Assembly (NCBI RefSeq): GCF_019209905.1
Contig: NZ_JAHUTM010000001.1
Span: 992,001 to 1,056,000 of the forward strand
Length of the DNA stretch: 64,000 bases
Direction of reading: 5' to 3'
Source of the DNA: Corynebacterium sp. TAE3-ERU12
Lineage (GTDB): Bacteria; Actinomycetota; Actinomycetes; Mycobacteriales; Mycobacteriaceae
This document shows, piece by piece, positions 17,501 through 26,234 of the stretch. The notes beneath the pieces were generated by a model that saw only the letters and a list, made by a program, of their open reading frames with translations, had not been told where the DNA came from and did no database searches. Position 1 is the stretch's first letter. Each line of letters opens with the position of its first letter. The translations under genes were made by a program, and so were the position numbers.

Positions 17501-18283
17501 ATGTATCGCGTCTTCGAAAGTCTTGATCAACTGAACCAGATCGTCGAGGAAGCCTACGGCGTCCCGATGACCACTAACTGCATGGTCCCGCGTCGTGAGG
17601 TTGCTGACCTTTTGGATCAGATCCGCGACGCTCTGCCCGCCGAAATCGACGATGCGCAGGACGTTCTTGACCAGCGCGACGATATTATTAATGACGCCGA
17701 ACAGCGCGCTGCAGCTACTGTTGCCGACGCTGAAGCTGAAGCGATTCGCCGCGTCGATGAGGCCACTGACCGCGCCGAGGCCACCATTGCCGATGCTGAG
17801 GAACGCGCCAGCATGACCGTGGCTAAGGCCCAGGATGAGGCCGAGCGCCGCCGTGAAGACGCTGACCGTGAATACCGCCAGGTCACCGATCGGGCCGCCG
17901 CTGAGGCTGACCGCCTGGTGACTGCCGGTAACGCCGCCTATGACCGGTCGGTGCAGGAAGGCCTCGAAGAACAGCAGCGCCTCATCTCTGATTCTGAGGT
18001 TGTGCGCGAAGCCACCGAGGAAGCCCGCCGGATCAACGAGGCCGCCCATGCGGATTCCAACCGGCTGCGCGGCGAATGCGACCGTTATATCGACAGCAAG
18101 CTCGCCGAGTTCGAAGAGTCCTTGTCGACCACGCTGCGCACGGTCGGCCGCGATCGTGCCGCGCTGCGTCAGGGCGCTGGTGCGTCGGGACGCTACGGCC
18201 GCGATTCGGTGCGGGATCGTTCCCGCGGCGACCGTGGTTATGACGATTCCTACGACGATGATGAGCGCGACTACCGCCGCTAG
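17501..18283 (+). CDS. SepIVA-like DivIVA-family coiled-coil protein
   Basis: 260-residue coiled-coil protein resembling mycobacterial Rv2927c (SepIVA), an essential factor of septum formation and polar envelope growth. The N-terminus MYRVFESLDQLNQIVEEAYGVPMTTNCMVPR is the conserved part. Residues about 35-215 are a nearly continuous heptad-rich helix dominated by Ala, Glu, Asp and Arg. The C-terminal 40 residues are a disordered Arg/Asp/Tyr-rich tail. The location before the DUF177 gene and rnc is the same as in mycobacteria. The role here is inferred from homology. Confidence 0.82.
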   Translation: MYRVFESLDQLNQIVEEAYGVPMTTNCMVPRREVADLLDQIRDALPAEIDDAQDVLDQRDDIINDAEQRAAATVADAEAEAIRRVDEATDRAEATIADAEERASMTVAKAQDEAERRREDADREYRQVTDRAAAEADRLVTAGNAAYDRSVQEGLEEQQRLISDSEVVREATEEARRINEAAHADSNRLRGECDRYIDSKLAEFEESLSTTLRTVGRDRAALRQGAGASGRYGRDSVRDRSRGDRGYDDSYDDDERDYRR

Positions 18284-18342
18284 TTGTCGCTGACTTCACC
18301 ACGGTGAGGTCTGGGGGAGCCGACGGGTATGCTGATCGCATC

Positions 18343-18945
18343 ATGAATGCACGCAGCACCCAGTCCGGCTCCCCTTTTCTGATCAATGTCAGCGATGTTC
18401 TGCGCGAAGGCTCTGCGCAGCCCTTCCGCAACGAAGGCCACACCCCAGAGCGCATCGGTGCCGAGATGATCGGTGTCGACGCTGGCGCTGACGTGCTCGT
18501 CGACGGTTTTATTACCGCTCTCGGCGGTGGTGTCCTTGTTGATGCAGAGATCAGCGCACCCCTGCATGGCACCTGTGTGCGCTGCTTGGCGGAGCTCAAT
18601 GATCACCTGGATATTCACGTCACACAGGCTTTTAGTGCCTCGGCGGGTTTCCTCACCGCCAGTGACGATGATGAAGAAGATCTTGACGACGAGGCCCCGC
18701 TGCTGACCGACGATAATGCCGATATCACCCAGCCGGTGATTGATGAGACGGTGCTGACCTTGCCGTTTAACCCCACCTGTGAGGACTTCGGTCATGCCTG
18801 CGCGGAGGCTGATACTGAGGTGCCCGAGCCTGATGGGGTTTCCGAGGAAGTCGCCGAAGAGCAAGCTCAGGCCACCGATCCGCGCTGGGCTGCACTGGCG
18901 GATAAGTTCGCTTCGCTTTCCGACGATGAGAAGGACACCAAATGA
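18343..18945 (+). CDS. DUF177/YceD-family protein
   Basis: 200-residue acidic protein of the YceD/DUF177 family, linked in other organisms to 23S rRNA accumulation or ribosome assembly. ATG 18343 is chosen; TATGCT lies 9 nt upstream, and the frame from 18304 adds 13 unlikely residues. A CVRCL pair sits mid-protein, and a second cysteine group reads NPTCEDFGHAC, looser than the CxxxC...CP seen in many homologues. The C-terminus is rich in Glu/Asp. Unlike many bacteria no rpmF follows; rnc overlaps by 4 bp (ATGA). Confidence 0.8.
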   Translation: MNARSTQSGSPFLINVSDVLREGSAQPFRNEGHTPERIGAEMIGVDAGADVLVDGFITALGGGVLVDAEISAPLHGTCVRCLAELNDHLDIHVTQAFSASAGFLTASDDDEEDLDDEAPLLTDDNADITQPVIDETVLTLPFNPTCEDFGHACAEADTEVPEPDGVSEEVAEEQAQATDPRWAALADKFASLSDDEKDTK

Positions 18946-19670
18946 GCCGCCGCCGTCGCCTCACCGGTGAGGCAGCACGTACCGCCGCTTTCGACGCTGT
19001 GGATCACGCGCCTTTATTGGCCTCGCTTGGTGCCCCTATTGCTGATGAGATGCTTACGTTGGCGTTGACGCACCGCAGTTTCGCTAATGAAAACGGCAAC
19101 CTGACCAATAATGAGCGCCTGGAGTTTTTGGGCGACTCGGTGTTGGGCATGGTGGTTGCCGAAGAGCTCTACCGCCGGTTCCCTAACCGGGATGAGCAGG
19201 ATATTTCCAAAATGCGTGCCGCGGTGGTCAATATGTACGCCCTGGCTGACTTAGCGCGCAGCATCAATTTGGGTGAGCACATCCTGTTGGGCCGGGGTGA
19301 GCAGCTCAGCGGTGGCCGCGATAAGCATTCCATTCTTGCCGATACCACTGAGGCCCTGCTTGGCGCGATTTATCTTGAGCATGGTTTTGATACCTCTCAG
19401 CGCGTCATTGTTGACCTCTTTGGCGACATGATTGATAACGCGCCTACGGAAAGCCGTGGCCGCGACTGGAAGACTCTTCTGCAGGAACGCCTGGCGGTGA
19501 AGAAATTGCCGGCGGCGCAGTACCAGGTGGAAAGCTCCGGTCCGGACCATGAACGCCATTTCACCGTTGAGGTCCTCGTCAATGGTGTGGTGCGTGGCCG
19601 TGGCGAGGGTGCCACTAAGAAGGAAGCAGAGATGCAGGCCGCCCACGAGGCGACCCAAGCCCTGTCCTAA
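18942..19670 (+). CDS. rnc: ribonuclease III
   Basis: Double-strand RNA endonuclease for rRNA and mRNA processing. Of the 242 residues, the N-terminal catalytic domain carries the signature ERLEFLGDSVLGMVVAEEL with the metal-binding acidic residues, and ADTTEALLGAIYLE. The C-terminal double-strand RNA-binding domain runs from DWKTLLQERL to the end with GATKKEAEMQAA. The start overlaps the DUF177 gene by ATGA. mutM follows after 12 bp, the usual rnc-mutM order in actinobacteria. Confidence 0.96.
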   Translation: MSRRRRLTGEAARTAAFDAVDHAPLLASLGAPIADEMLTLALTHRSFANENGNLTNNERLEFLGDSVLGMVVAEELYRRFPNRDEQDISKMRAAVVNMYALADLARSINLGEHILLGRGEQLSGGRDKHSILADTTEALLGAIYLEHGFDTSQRVIVDLFGDMIDNAPTESRGRDWKTLLQERLAVKKLPAAQYQVESSGPDHERHFTVEVLVNGVVRGRGEGATKKEAEMQAAHEATQALS

Positions 19671-19682
19671 GCGAGAGCCGGT

Positions 19683-20561
19683 ATGCCTGAGTTACCCGAG
19701 GTAGAAACGATCCGTCGGGGGCTTGGTCCGCATATTGTCGGCCGTAGCATCACTGATATCGAGGTGCTGCGGGATCGGGCAGTGCGCCGCCAGCCCGGTG
19801 GGGCTGATGAGCTCGTCGGGCGGCTTGTTGGCCGTGCGGTCACCGGTGTGGATCGCCGCGGTAAATACCTGTGGTGGATGCTCGATGATGGTGCGGCGTT
19901 GCTGGTGCACCTGGGCATGAGCGGTCAACTTGTCATCCCGCCTGCCGATCAGGCCGCATCTATTGCTGGTAGTGCGACAGATCCGCATGTGCGGGTGCGG
20001 GTGAAGCTTTCCGACGGTACGACAGTGGCTTTCCGCGACCAACGCACCTTCGGTTGGTTATGGGCCTGTGAGCTGGCCCCATCGCGGCACGACGGCAGGT
20101 ATGTACCGCACCCGGCAACACATATCGCCCCAGACTTATTAGAGGTCATGGCCCACAAGACAGGCCCGGTGAGGCTGGCCCATGCGATGCAGAAACGCCA
20201 CAGCGGCATCAAGCGCGTGCTGCTGAACCAGGAGGTTGTCAGCGGTATCGGCAATATCTACGCCGATGAGATGCTCTGGGCGGCCCGGGTGAATGGGGAA
20301 ACCCCGGCTGATGAGTTATCCATCCGCAAACTCGCGGCCCTGGTGCGCGTTGGTGACGCGGTGCTGCGGCGCTCAATCACTGCTGGTGGCACAAGTTTTG
20401 ACGCACTGTATGTGCACGTCAATGGGGAGTCTGGGTATTTTTCCCGGCAGCTCAATGCCTATGGGCAGGCAGGGCAGCCCTGTCCGCGGTGCGGGACTGT
20501 GATTACCCGGCGGGTGTTTATGAACCGGTCGAGTTATTTATGCCCACGTTGCCAGCGTTAA
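19683..20561 (+). CDS. mutM: formamidopyrimidine-DNA glycosylase
   Basis: Bifunctional glycosylase/AP lyase that removes 8-oxoguanine and other oxidised purines. The 292-residue protein starts MPELPEVETIRRGL with catalytic Pro2 and Glu3. It has the H2TH region (NQEVVSGIGNIYADEMLWAA) and ends with the zinc finger CPRCG...CPRCQR. It complements MutT1 in this window in handling 8-oxoguanine. GAGAG lies about 7 nt before the start. Confidence 0.96.
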   Translation: MPELPEVETIRRGLGPHIVGRSITDIEVLRDRAVRRQPGGADELVGRLVGRAVTGVDRRGKYLWWMLDDGAALLVHLGMSGQLVIPPADQAASIAGSATDPHVRVRVKLSDGTTVAFRDQRTFGWLWACELAPSRHDGRYVPHPATHIAPDLLEVMAHKTGPVRLAHAMQKRHSGIKRVLLNQEVVSGIGNIYADEMLWAARVNGETPADELSIRKLAALVRVGDAVLRRSITAGGTSFDALYVHVNGESGYFSRQLNAYGQAGQPCPRCGTVITRRVFMNRSSYLCPRCQR

Positions 20562-20565
20562 GCCA

Positions 20566-20571
20566 TAAGCT
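20566..20571 (+). promoter_or_regulatory. -10 box TAAGCT, probable leaderless acyP promoter
   Basis: TAAGCT lies 7 nt before ATG 20579 and directly after the mutM stop. No Shine-Dalgarno is seen. Confidence 0.45.
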
Positions 20572-20578
20572 AGCGGGC

Positions 20579-20857
20579 ATGGACGATAGCGTACGACTCA
20601 CCGCCTGGGTACATGGCCACGTCCAAGGCGTGGGATTCCGCTGGGCAGCGCGCTCAGCAGCACTTGAGCGCGGCCTGGTGGGCTATGCCAAGAACTACCC
20701 CGACGGCCGCGTCCTCGTTATCGCCGAGGGGGCCAAAGACCGCGCCGAGGACCTACTTAAGTGGCTGCGCGGGCCGAATACCCCCGGCACGGTAGCTACT
20801 GTGGTGTCCGATTTCGGTGAGGCCCGCGGTCAGTACACCGATTTCCAACGCCGCTGA
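20579..20857 (+). CDS. acyP: acylphosphatase
   Basis: Small (92 residues) enzyme that hydrolyses acyl phosphates. The family signature VHGHVQGVGFRW contains the phosphate-binding loop and catalytic Arg, and GYAKNYPDGRVLVIAEG has the catalytic Asn. ATG 20579 is chosen because the longer frame from 20489 lies inside mutM. Acylphosphatase next to smc is typical of this gene order in actinobacteria. Confidence 0.9.
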   Translation: MDDSVRLTAWVHGHVQGVGFRWAARSAALERGLVGYAKNYPDGRVLVIAEGAKDRAEDLLKWLRGPNTPGTVATVVSDFGEARGQYTDFQRR

Positions 20858-20894
20858 ACAACACCTCCTCCTAAGTTCGGGCCATAAGTCATGG

Positions 20895-20900
20895 CACAAT
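20895..20900 (+). promoter_or_regulatory. -10-like box CACAAT before smc
   Basis: CACAAT lies 7 nt before the GTG start of smc, with no Shine-Dalgarno. It fits the leaderless pattern of this segment but is a weaker match to TANNNT. Confidence 0.35.
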
Positions 20901-20907
20901 AGCCGCC

Positions 20908-23900
20908 GTGCACCTGAAATCGTTGACTCTCAAGGGCTTCAAGTCCTTCGCGTCAGCGACCACCCTTGTCTTCGAACCGGGTATTTGTGCCGTGGTGGGC
21001 CCCAACGGTTCCGGTAAATCCAATGTGGTTGACGCCCTGGCGTGGGTGATGGGGGAGCAGGGGGCGAAAACCCTGCGCGGCTCCACGATGGGTGATGTCA
21101 TCTTCGCCGGCACCACAGGCCGCAAGCCATTAGGCCGCGCCGAGGTCACCCTCACCATCGATAACACCGATGGGGCGCTACCCATCCAGTACAGCGAGGT
21201 CTCCGTTACCCGGCGGATGTTTCGCGACGGCGCCAGCGAATACGAAATTAATGGCTCGCGCTGCAGGCTCATGGATGTGCAGGAGTTACTTTCTGACACC
21301 GGTATTGGCCGAGAGATGCACATCATCGTCGGCCAGGGCCGGCTCTCCGAGATCCTGCAATCCCGACCTGAGGACCGCCGCTCGTATATCGAAGAAGCAG
21401 CCGGTGTGCTCAAACACCGCCGTCGGAAAGAAAAAGCCCAGCGCAAGCTGGCATCCATGCAGGCGAACCTGGACCGCCTCGAAGACCTCACCGGGGAGCT
21501 GTCCAAGCAACTCAAACCCCTAGCCAGGCAGGCCGAGGCCGCCAAACGCGCCCGCACCGTGCAGGCCAGCCTGCGTGAAGCCAAACTCGGATTGGCCGCA
21601 GCTGACCTCACCGACCTCCGCGCAGCCCAACACAATGCTGTCGCCGATGCAGCCGATATCGCCCGGCGCACCAATGCCGCAGCCGCTGACGCCGACCACG
21701 CCATCTCCCGCCGCGACGGGCTAGAACAACAACTCGAACAGCTCACCCCCGACGCTGAAAAAGCCCGCGAGGTATGGTTCCGGCTTTCGGCTTTGGCCGA
21801 ACGTGTCTCGGCAACCACTCGGATCGCCGGTGACCGCGCCAGTGCTGCTGGCCCCGCGCCGTGGACTGGCCCCGACCCGGACCAGCTCGAAGCTAAGGCC
21901 GACCGGGTCGCAGCTGAAGAAGCCGAACTCGCCGAGGCTGAAGCCGGTGCCCGCAAGCGCCTCGAGGAGGTACGTCAGAAACTCGCCTCTGCTGAAGCCG
22001 CCGCCCGCGCCGCGGAAAAAGAACACTTAGCTGCAGTCCGCGCCATCGCTGATCGCCGTGAGGGGGTGGTGCGCGTCATCGCTGCTGAAGAATCCACCCG
22101 CCAGCGCCTGCAGGCCGCCGAGGCTGAGGTCACTCGCCTGGCCGAGCAGGTCGCCGAGTCCGATGAGCGCCGCGTGAGCGCCGCCCGCGCAGCCGAAGAC
22201 GCCGCTGCCGCACTTGCTGAGGCCAAAACGACTGGGCCTGAACTCGCTGCGGCTGATGAACGCGCCCGCACTGAAGCCGAAGCCGCCTCCGCCCGTGTCA
22301 AGCAACTCCGCGGCGAAGAGCGCGACCTGGAACGGGCGGTGTCTGGGCTGGCGGCACGTATCGATGCGCTGCAGCGTATGGCCTCCGAAGCGCTGACCGA
22401 CGGTGCTGGCTGGTTACGGTCGACCCACGGGCTCGATCCGCTATCTGATCTAATGTCGGTCAGCTCCGGCTGGGATAGTGCTATCGCCGCGGCCCTTGGC
22501 CCAGCCGCTGATGCCGTCGTCGCCGTCGATGGGGCAGATGACCTCATCGATGAACTCGTCGAAGCCGCCGCCGGGCGTGCCATGGTGCTACAAACCGAGC
22601 AGGGAACGACATGGCGCCTGGACGCACAATTGCCCGCGGGGTGCACCTGGGCGCTTGATGAGATTATTGCGCCACCAGATTTAGCCGCCCCGCTGGCCGC
22701 GCTGCTGGTTGATGTGGTGCTGTGTCCCGATAGCACCACCGCACGGGAAGTGGTCAATAACGACAATCGCCTCCGCGCCGTTACTGCGCAGGGCCGTCTG
22801 CATGGCCCGGGTTGGGTCGCCGGCGGTGCTGGTGGTAGCCGCAGCGCGGTTGAACTTGGCGCCGAGGTCGCTGAGATCCGCGCCGAGCACGAAACCGCGT
22901 CGGCACGGCTTTCCGACCTTGGTGGTGTGCTCTCCGGTGCGATTGCTGAAGAAGAGGACCGGCGTACCGACGCTGCTGCCGCCAGGGCAGCGCTGCGCGA
23001 CCACCAACGCCACGTGTCGAACCTGACTGATGCGGTCACGCGAGCTAATGCGCAACGCGCCGGTGTTGACCACGATGCAGCCAGGGCAGCGAAACGACGG
23101 GAGGAAGCCGAACAGCGTGTTCGGGTACTTTCCGACGAACTCGACGACATCACCTCACGGCTAGCGCGCATGGATGATGAACCCAGCCAAGGGGAGCCGT
23201 CCACTGAGGAACGTGACCGCACCGCGGCCGAACTGACCGCAGCCCGCGGCGCAGAAACCGAAGCGCGGCTGGCGTTGCGCACCGCTGAGGAACGCCACAG
23301 TGGGGTGCTCGGTAAAGCTGACCGATTGCGCCGCACTGCCGCCACCGAACGCCAATCACGGGCCCGACATGAAGCCGCCCAGGCGCGCCGGGCTCATGCG
23401 CGCGATGTCGCCGCCGCAGTCAGTGGTCTAGCCAAAGACTTGGCCCGACGGGTAGATGAGCAGCTCCAGATCGCTGCGACGCACCGCGACGCGGCTGCCG
23501 CTACCGCTAAGGACGTTTCTGAGCAGCTGCGCCTGGCGCGGCAGAGCGCCGCTGATGCCACGAAGGCCCTGGAGGTGTTGCGCAATAAAGCCCACCACGG
23601 CGATATTGCCCGCGCGGAAGCTGCGTTGCGCGTGCAGCAGGCCGAGGAGTCCATTGCTGAGCAACTGGGTATCAGTGCTGAGGACTTGTTAGCCGAACAT
23701 GGCCCCGGGGAGGACTTTGACCGCAGTGCCGCCGAGGCTCAGCTGAAACAGGCGGAGAAGGACCTCCGCGCACTAGGCAAGGTGAATCCGTTGGCGTTAG
23801 AGGAATACGCCGCGCTGGAAAAGCGGTACAGCTTCCTGTCGACCCAGCTCGATGATGTGCAGCGCGCCCGTAAGGACTTGCTCAACGTCATTAATGACGT

Positions 23901-24384
23901 CGATGACACCATTTTGCAGTTGTTCACCGATGCCTGGCGTGATGTGGAGGCAGAATTTCCGCGCGTATTCACCACCTTGTTCCCCGGCGGTGAAGGCCGG
24001 TTGGTGCTTACTGACCCCGATGACATGCTCACCACCGGTATCGAGGTCGAAGCCCGCCCACCGGGGAAGCGGGTGAAGCGGTTGTCGCTGTTGTCTGGTG
24101 GCGAGAAGTCACTGACGGCGTTGGCGATGTTGGTCGCTATTTTCCGGGCTCGGCCATCGCCGTTCTATGTGCTCGATGAGGTCGAGGCCGCACTCGACGA
24201 TGTCAATCTACGCAGGCTGATTGCCCTTCTTGAGGAGCTGCGCGAATCGTCCCAGCTCATTGTCATCACACACCAAAAGCCCACGATGGATGTGGCCAAT
24301 GTGCTCTATGGCATGACCATGCAGGGCGATGGTGTGACCAAGGTGCTATCGCAGCGCATGGCGCCGAAGGCGGTGGGGAACTAG
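20908..24384 (+). CDS. smc: chromosome segregation ATPase SMC
   Basis: 1158-residue condensin ATPase that organises and segregates the chromosome with ScpA/ScpB. It has the Walker A GPNGSGKS at residues 31-38 and two long Ala/Glu/Arg-rich coiled coils. The hinge around residues 500-650 includes GWDSAIAAALGPAADAVV. The C-terminal head has the signature LLSGGEKSLTALAM and Walker B FYVLDEVEAALDD. Start GTG, N-terminus MHLKSLTLKGFKSF, is standard. The large coiled-coil gene generates many spurious reading frames on both strands. Confidence 0.97.
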   Translation: MHLKSLTLKGFKSFASATTLVFEPGICAVVGPNGSGKSNVVDALAWVMGEQGAKTLRGSTMGDVIFAGTTGRKPLGRAEVTLTIDNTDGALPIQYSEVSVTRRMFRDGASEYEINGSRCRLMDVQELLSDTGIGREMHIIVGQGRLSEILQSRPEDRRSYIEEAAGVLKHRRRKEKAQRKLASMQANLDRLEDLTGELSKQLKPLARQAEAAKRARTVQASLREAKLGLAAADLTDLRAAQHNAVADAADIARRTNAAAADADHAISRRDGLEQQLEQLTPDAEKAREVWFRLSALAERVSATTRIAGDRASAAGPAPWTGPDPDQLEAKADRVAAEEAELAEAEAGARKRLEEVRQKLASAEAAARAAEKEHLAAVRAIADRREGVVRVIAAEESTRQRLQAAEAEVTRLAEQVAESDERRVSAARAAEDAAAALAEAKTTGPELAAADERARTEAEAASARVKQLRGEERDLERAVSGLAARIDALQRMASEALTDGAGWLRSTHGLDPLSDLMSVSSGWDSAIAAALGPAADAVVAVDGADDLIDELVEAAAGRAMVLQTEQGTTWRLDAQLPAGCTWALDEIIAPPDLAAPLAALLVDVVLCPDSTTAREVVNNDNRLRAVTAQGRLHGPGWVAGGAGGSRSAVELGAEVAEIRAEHETASARLSDLGGVLSGAIAEEEDRRTDAAAARAALRDHQRHVSNLTDAVTRANAQRAGVDHDAARAAKRREEAEQRVRVLSDELDDITSRLARMDDEPSQGEPSTEERDRTAAELTAARGAETEARLALRTAEERHSGVLGKADRLRRTAATERQSRARHEAAQARRAHARDVAAAVSGLAKDLARRVDEQLQIAATHRDAAAATAKDVSEQLRLARQSAADATKALEVLRNKAHHGDIARAEAALRVQQAEESIAEQLGISAEDLLAEHGPGEDFDRSAAEAQLKQAEKDLRALGKVNPLALEEYAALEKRYSFLSTQLDDVQRARKDLLNVINDVDDTILQLFTDAWRDVEAEFPRVFTTLFPGGEGRLVLTDPDDMLTTGIEVEARPPGKRVKRLSLLSGGEKSLTALAMLVAIFRARPSPFYVLDEVEAALDDVNLRRLIALLEELRESSQLIVITHQKPTMDVANVLYGMTMQGDGVTKVLSQRMAPKAVGN

Positions 24385-24451
24385 CCGCGCCGGGCGGCTT
24401 GTTGGGCGGGTGCTGTATGCAGTCCGTGGGTGGGGCTGTCACACTGGTGGC

Positions 24452-26020
24452 ATGAACGAATTCTTGGCTTCGATCGATCCGATGTGGCTCTATGTCGCTA
24501 TTGGCATAGTTGTCTTCCTTATCCTGCTGACGATCCTGTTCCTCGTTGGTATCTACCGGCGTAAGCAGAAGACGATCTCGCTGACGAAGAAGGACGAGGT
24601 CGGTGAGCTCACTCAGGAGCAGAAGTCCGGCAACTATCAGGCCAAGAGTGATTTCGACTTCGCCGCTGGTACTGCCGCGGCGACCTCGGCTCCTGCGGAG
24701 AAACAGCCTGAGGTACTGCCTGGCCAGAAGCTCGATGACCAGCCGCCGGTGCAGAAGCCGCAGCCGCAGGCCAAGCCGCAGCCGGAGCCCAAGCCGGAGG
24801 TGGGTTCTGTTGATGAGCCGGTTATCAAGGAAGGCCCTGCCGATAAGCCGGAGCCGAAGCAGGCCGCTGTTGAGCCCAGTGAGCATGCCGACGATGACGT
24901 CAGCGCCACGACGCCCACTGAACCAGTAGACGCCGCTGAGCCCACTGAGCCCACTGAGCCGGTCGAGCCTGCTGCGCCGACCGAGCCTGAGGCCCCCGCC
25001 GAGCCTGCACCGGCCGAGCCTGAAGCCCCCGCTGACGATACGGCCAGCCCCGATACCGCCATCAGCACCGCACCTGATGAGCCACTGGACGATATCGCGC
25101 CGACCGAGGGCCGCCTCGGCAAACTGCGTGGCCGCCTGTCCCGCTCCCAGAACGCCATCGGCGAATCCGTGCTCGGCATCATGGGCGCCGGTGACCTCGA
25201 CGAGGAATCCTGGGAAGAAATTGAAGACACCCTGCTCATGGCGGACCTTGGCACCCCGTCGACGATGAGCGTGGTGGACAAGCTGCGGGAGCGCATCGCC
25301 AGCCGCAATGTCTCAACCGAAGAAGAAGTCCGCGCTCTGCTGCGCGAAGTGCTGATTGAGGAATGCCAGCCCGACCTCAACCGCTCTATCCACGCCCTGC
25401 CGCAAGACGGCAAGCCCGCGGTGGTCCTCGTCGTCGGTGTCAATGGCACCGGTAAGACCACCACCGCCGGAAAACTTGCGCGCGTCCTCGTCGCCCAGGG
25501 CCATAAGGTCGTGCTCGGCGCGGCTGATACGTTCCGCGCCGCCGCAGCTGACCAGCTTGAAACCTGGGGCCGCCGCGTCGGTGCTGACACCGTGCGCGGT
25601 AAGGAAGGCGCCGATCCCGCATCCGTTGCCTTTGATGCTGTTGCTAAGGGCGTTGAGCAGGGCGCCGATGTGGTGCTGATCGATACCGCCGGGCGCCTAC
25701 ATACCTCCACCGGCCTGATGGACCAGCTCGGCAAGGTCAAGCGCGTCGTAGAGAAAAAAGCCGTTGTTGACGAGGTACTGCTTGTACTCGACGCCACCGT
25801 CGGCCAAAACGGCCTCACCCAGGCTCGGGTATTCCGCGATGTTGTCGATATCACCGGTGCGGCCCTGACCAAGCTTGATGGCACCGCCAAGGGCGGTATT
25901 GTCTTCCAGGTCCAGCATGAACTGGGCGTTCCGGTCAAACTCGTCGGACTTGGTGAAGGCGCCGACCACCTCGCCCCATTCGAGCCGGAGAGCTTCGTCG
26001 ACGCCCTGCTCGGCGAATAG
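24452..26020 (+). CDS. ftsY: signal recognition particle receptor FtsY with membrane anchor
   Basis: 522-residue SRP receptor GTPase that docks ribosome-SRP complexes at the membrane. Residues about 8-33 form a transmembrane anchor (WLYVAIGIVVFLILLTILFLVGIYRRK), followed by a long acidic Pro/Glu/Ala linker to about residue 210. The NG domain has GVNGTGKTTTAGKLA (G1), DTFRAAAADQL (G2), DTAGRLH (G3) and TKLDGTAKGG (G4). Start 24452 gives the membrane segment; the frame from 24410 adds 14 residues. smc-ftsY is a conserved order; a strong terminator follows. Confidence 0.96.
   Translation: MNEFLASIDPMWLYVAIGIVVFLILLTILFLVGIYRRKQKTISLTKKDEVGELTQEQKSGNYQAKSDFDFAAGTAAATSAPAEKQPEVLPGQKLDDQPPVQKPQPQAKPQPEPKPEVGSVDEPVIKEGPADKPEPKQAAVEPSEHADDDVSATTPTEPVDAAEPTEPTEPVEPAAPTEPEAPAEPAPAEPEAPADDTASPDTAISTAPDEPLDDIAPTEGRLGKLRGRLSRSQNAIGESVLGIMGAGDLDEESWEEIEDTLLMADLGTPSTMSVVDKLRERIASRNVSTEEEVRALLREVLIEECQPDLNRSIHALPQDGKPAVVLVVGVNGTGKTTTAGKLARVLVAQGHKVVLGAADTFRAAAADQLETWGRRVGADTVRGKEGADPASVAFDAVAKGVEQGADVVLIDTAGRLHTSTGLMDQLGKVKRVVEKKAVVDEVLLVLDATVGQNGLTQARVFRDVVDITGAALTKLDGTAKGGIVFQVQHELGVPVKLVGLGEGADHLAPFEPESFVDALLGE
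24930..25036 (+). repeat. PTEP/PAEP repeat in the FtsY linker
   Basis: Imperfect tandem codon repeat encoding PTEPTEPVEPAAPTEPEAP-type sequence inside ftsY, including adjacent copies of CCCACTGAG. It encodes a stiff, acidic, low-complexity spacer between the membrane anchor and GTPase and is likely variable in length between strains. Confidence 0.75.
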
Positions 26021-26042
26021 TTTCTGCAGCGCCCCACCCCTT

Positions 26043-26076
26043 ATGGCGTCCGGTAACCCGCCGGGCGCCATTTTTG
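26043..26076 (+). terminator. Rho-independent terminator after ftsY
   Basis: ATGGCGTCCGG pairs with CCGGGCGCCAT (11 bp with one G-U in RNA) around a 7-nt loop, followed by a T5 run. Confidence 0.85.
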
Positions 26077-26112
26077 TGCGCTATCACCTACCGGAAACGC
26101 AATCATGGGCTG

Positions 26113-26129
26113 TGAAATGAAACTGAAAC
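26113..26129. repeat. tandem TGAAA(C) direct repeat upstream of amtB
   Basis: TGAAA-TGAAAC-TGAAAC lies about 105 bp before amtB, in the 214-bp upstream gap. A short perfect AACCG-AC-CGGTT palindrome lies nearby. Direct repeats of this kind can be response-regulator sites; no regulator can be named. The AmtR consensus CTAT-N6-ATAG of C. glutamicum is not found in this gap. Confidence 0.4.
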
Positions 26130-26234
26130 GACATTGCTGTTGGTTTAACCGACCGGTTACTCAGGCCCAGAACAAACCGAAACACGGCAATGCGAGTCTT
26201 TAATGGTCAACAACGACGACTACAAGGAGTCGAC

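Noticed and set aside
21975-23345. 456-codon minus-strand frame inside smc
   Set aside because: Ser/Ala/Arg-rich composition typical of the reverse complement of coiled-coil codons; it resembles no family and lies wholly in smc.
24637-26037. 466-codon minus-strand frame opposite ftsY
   Set aside because: Low-complexity Ser/Gly/Ala sequence mirroring the Pro/Glu linker and NG domain of ftsY; no start signal or family resemblance.
26079-26234. AmtR binding site upstream of amtB
   Set aside because: CTATCACCTACCGG near 26082 begins with CTAT but lacks the ATAG half after six bases; no other candidate was found.
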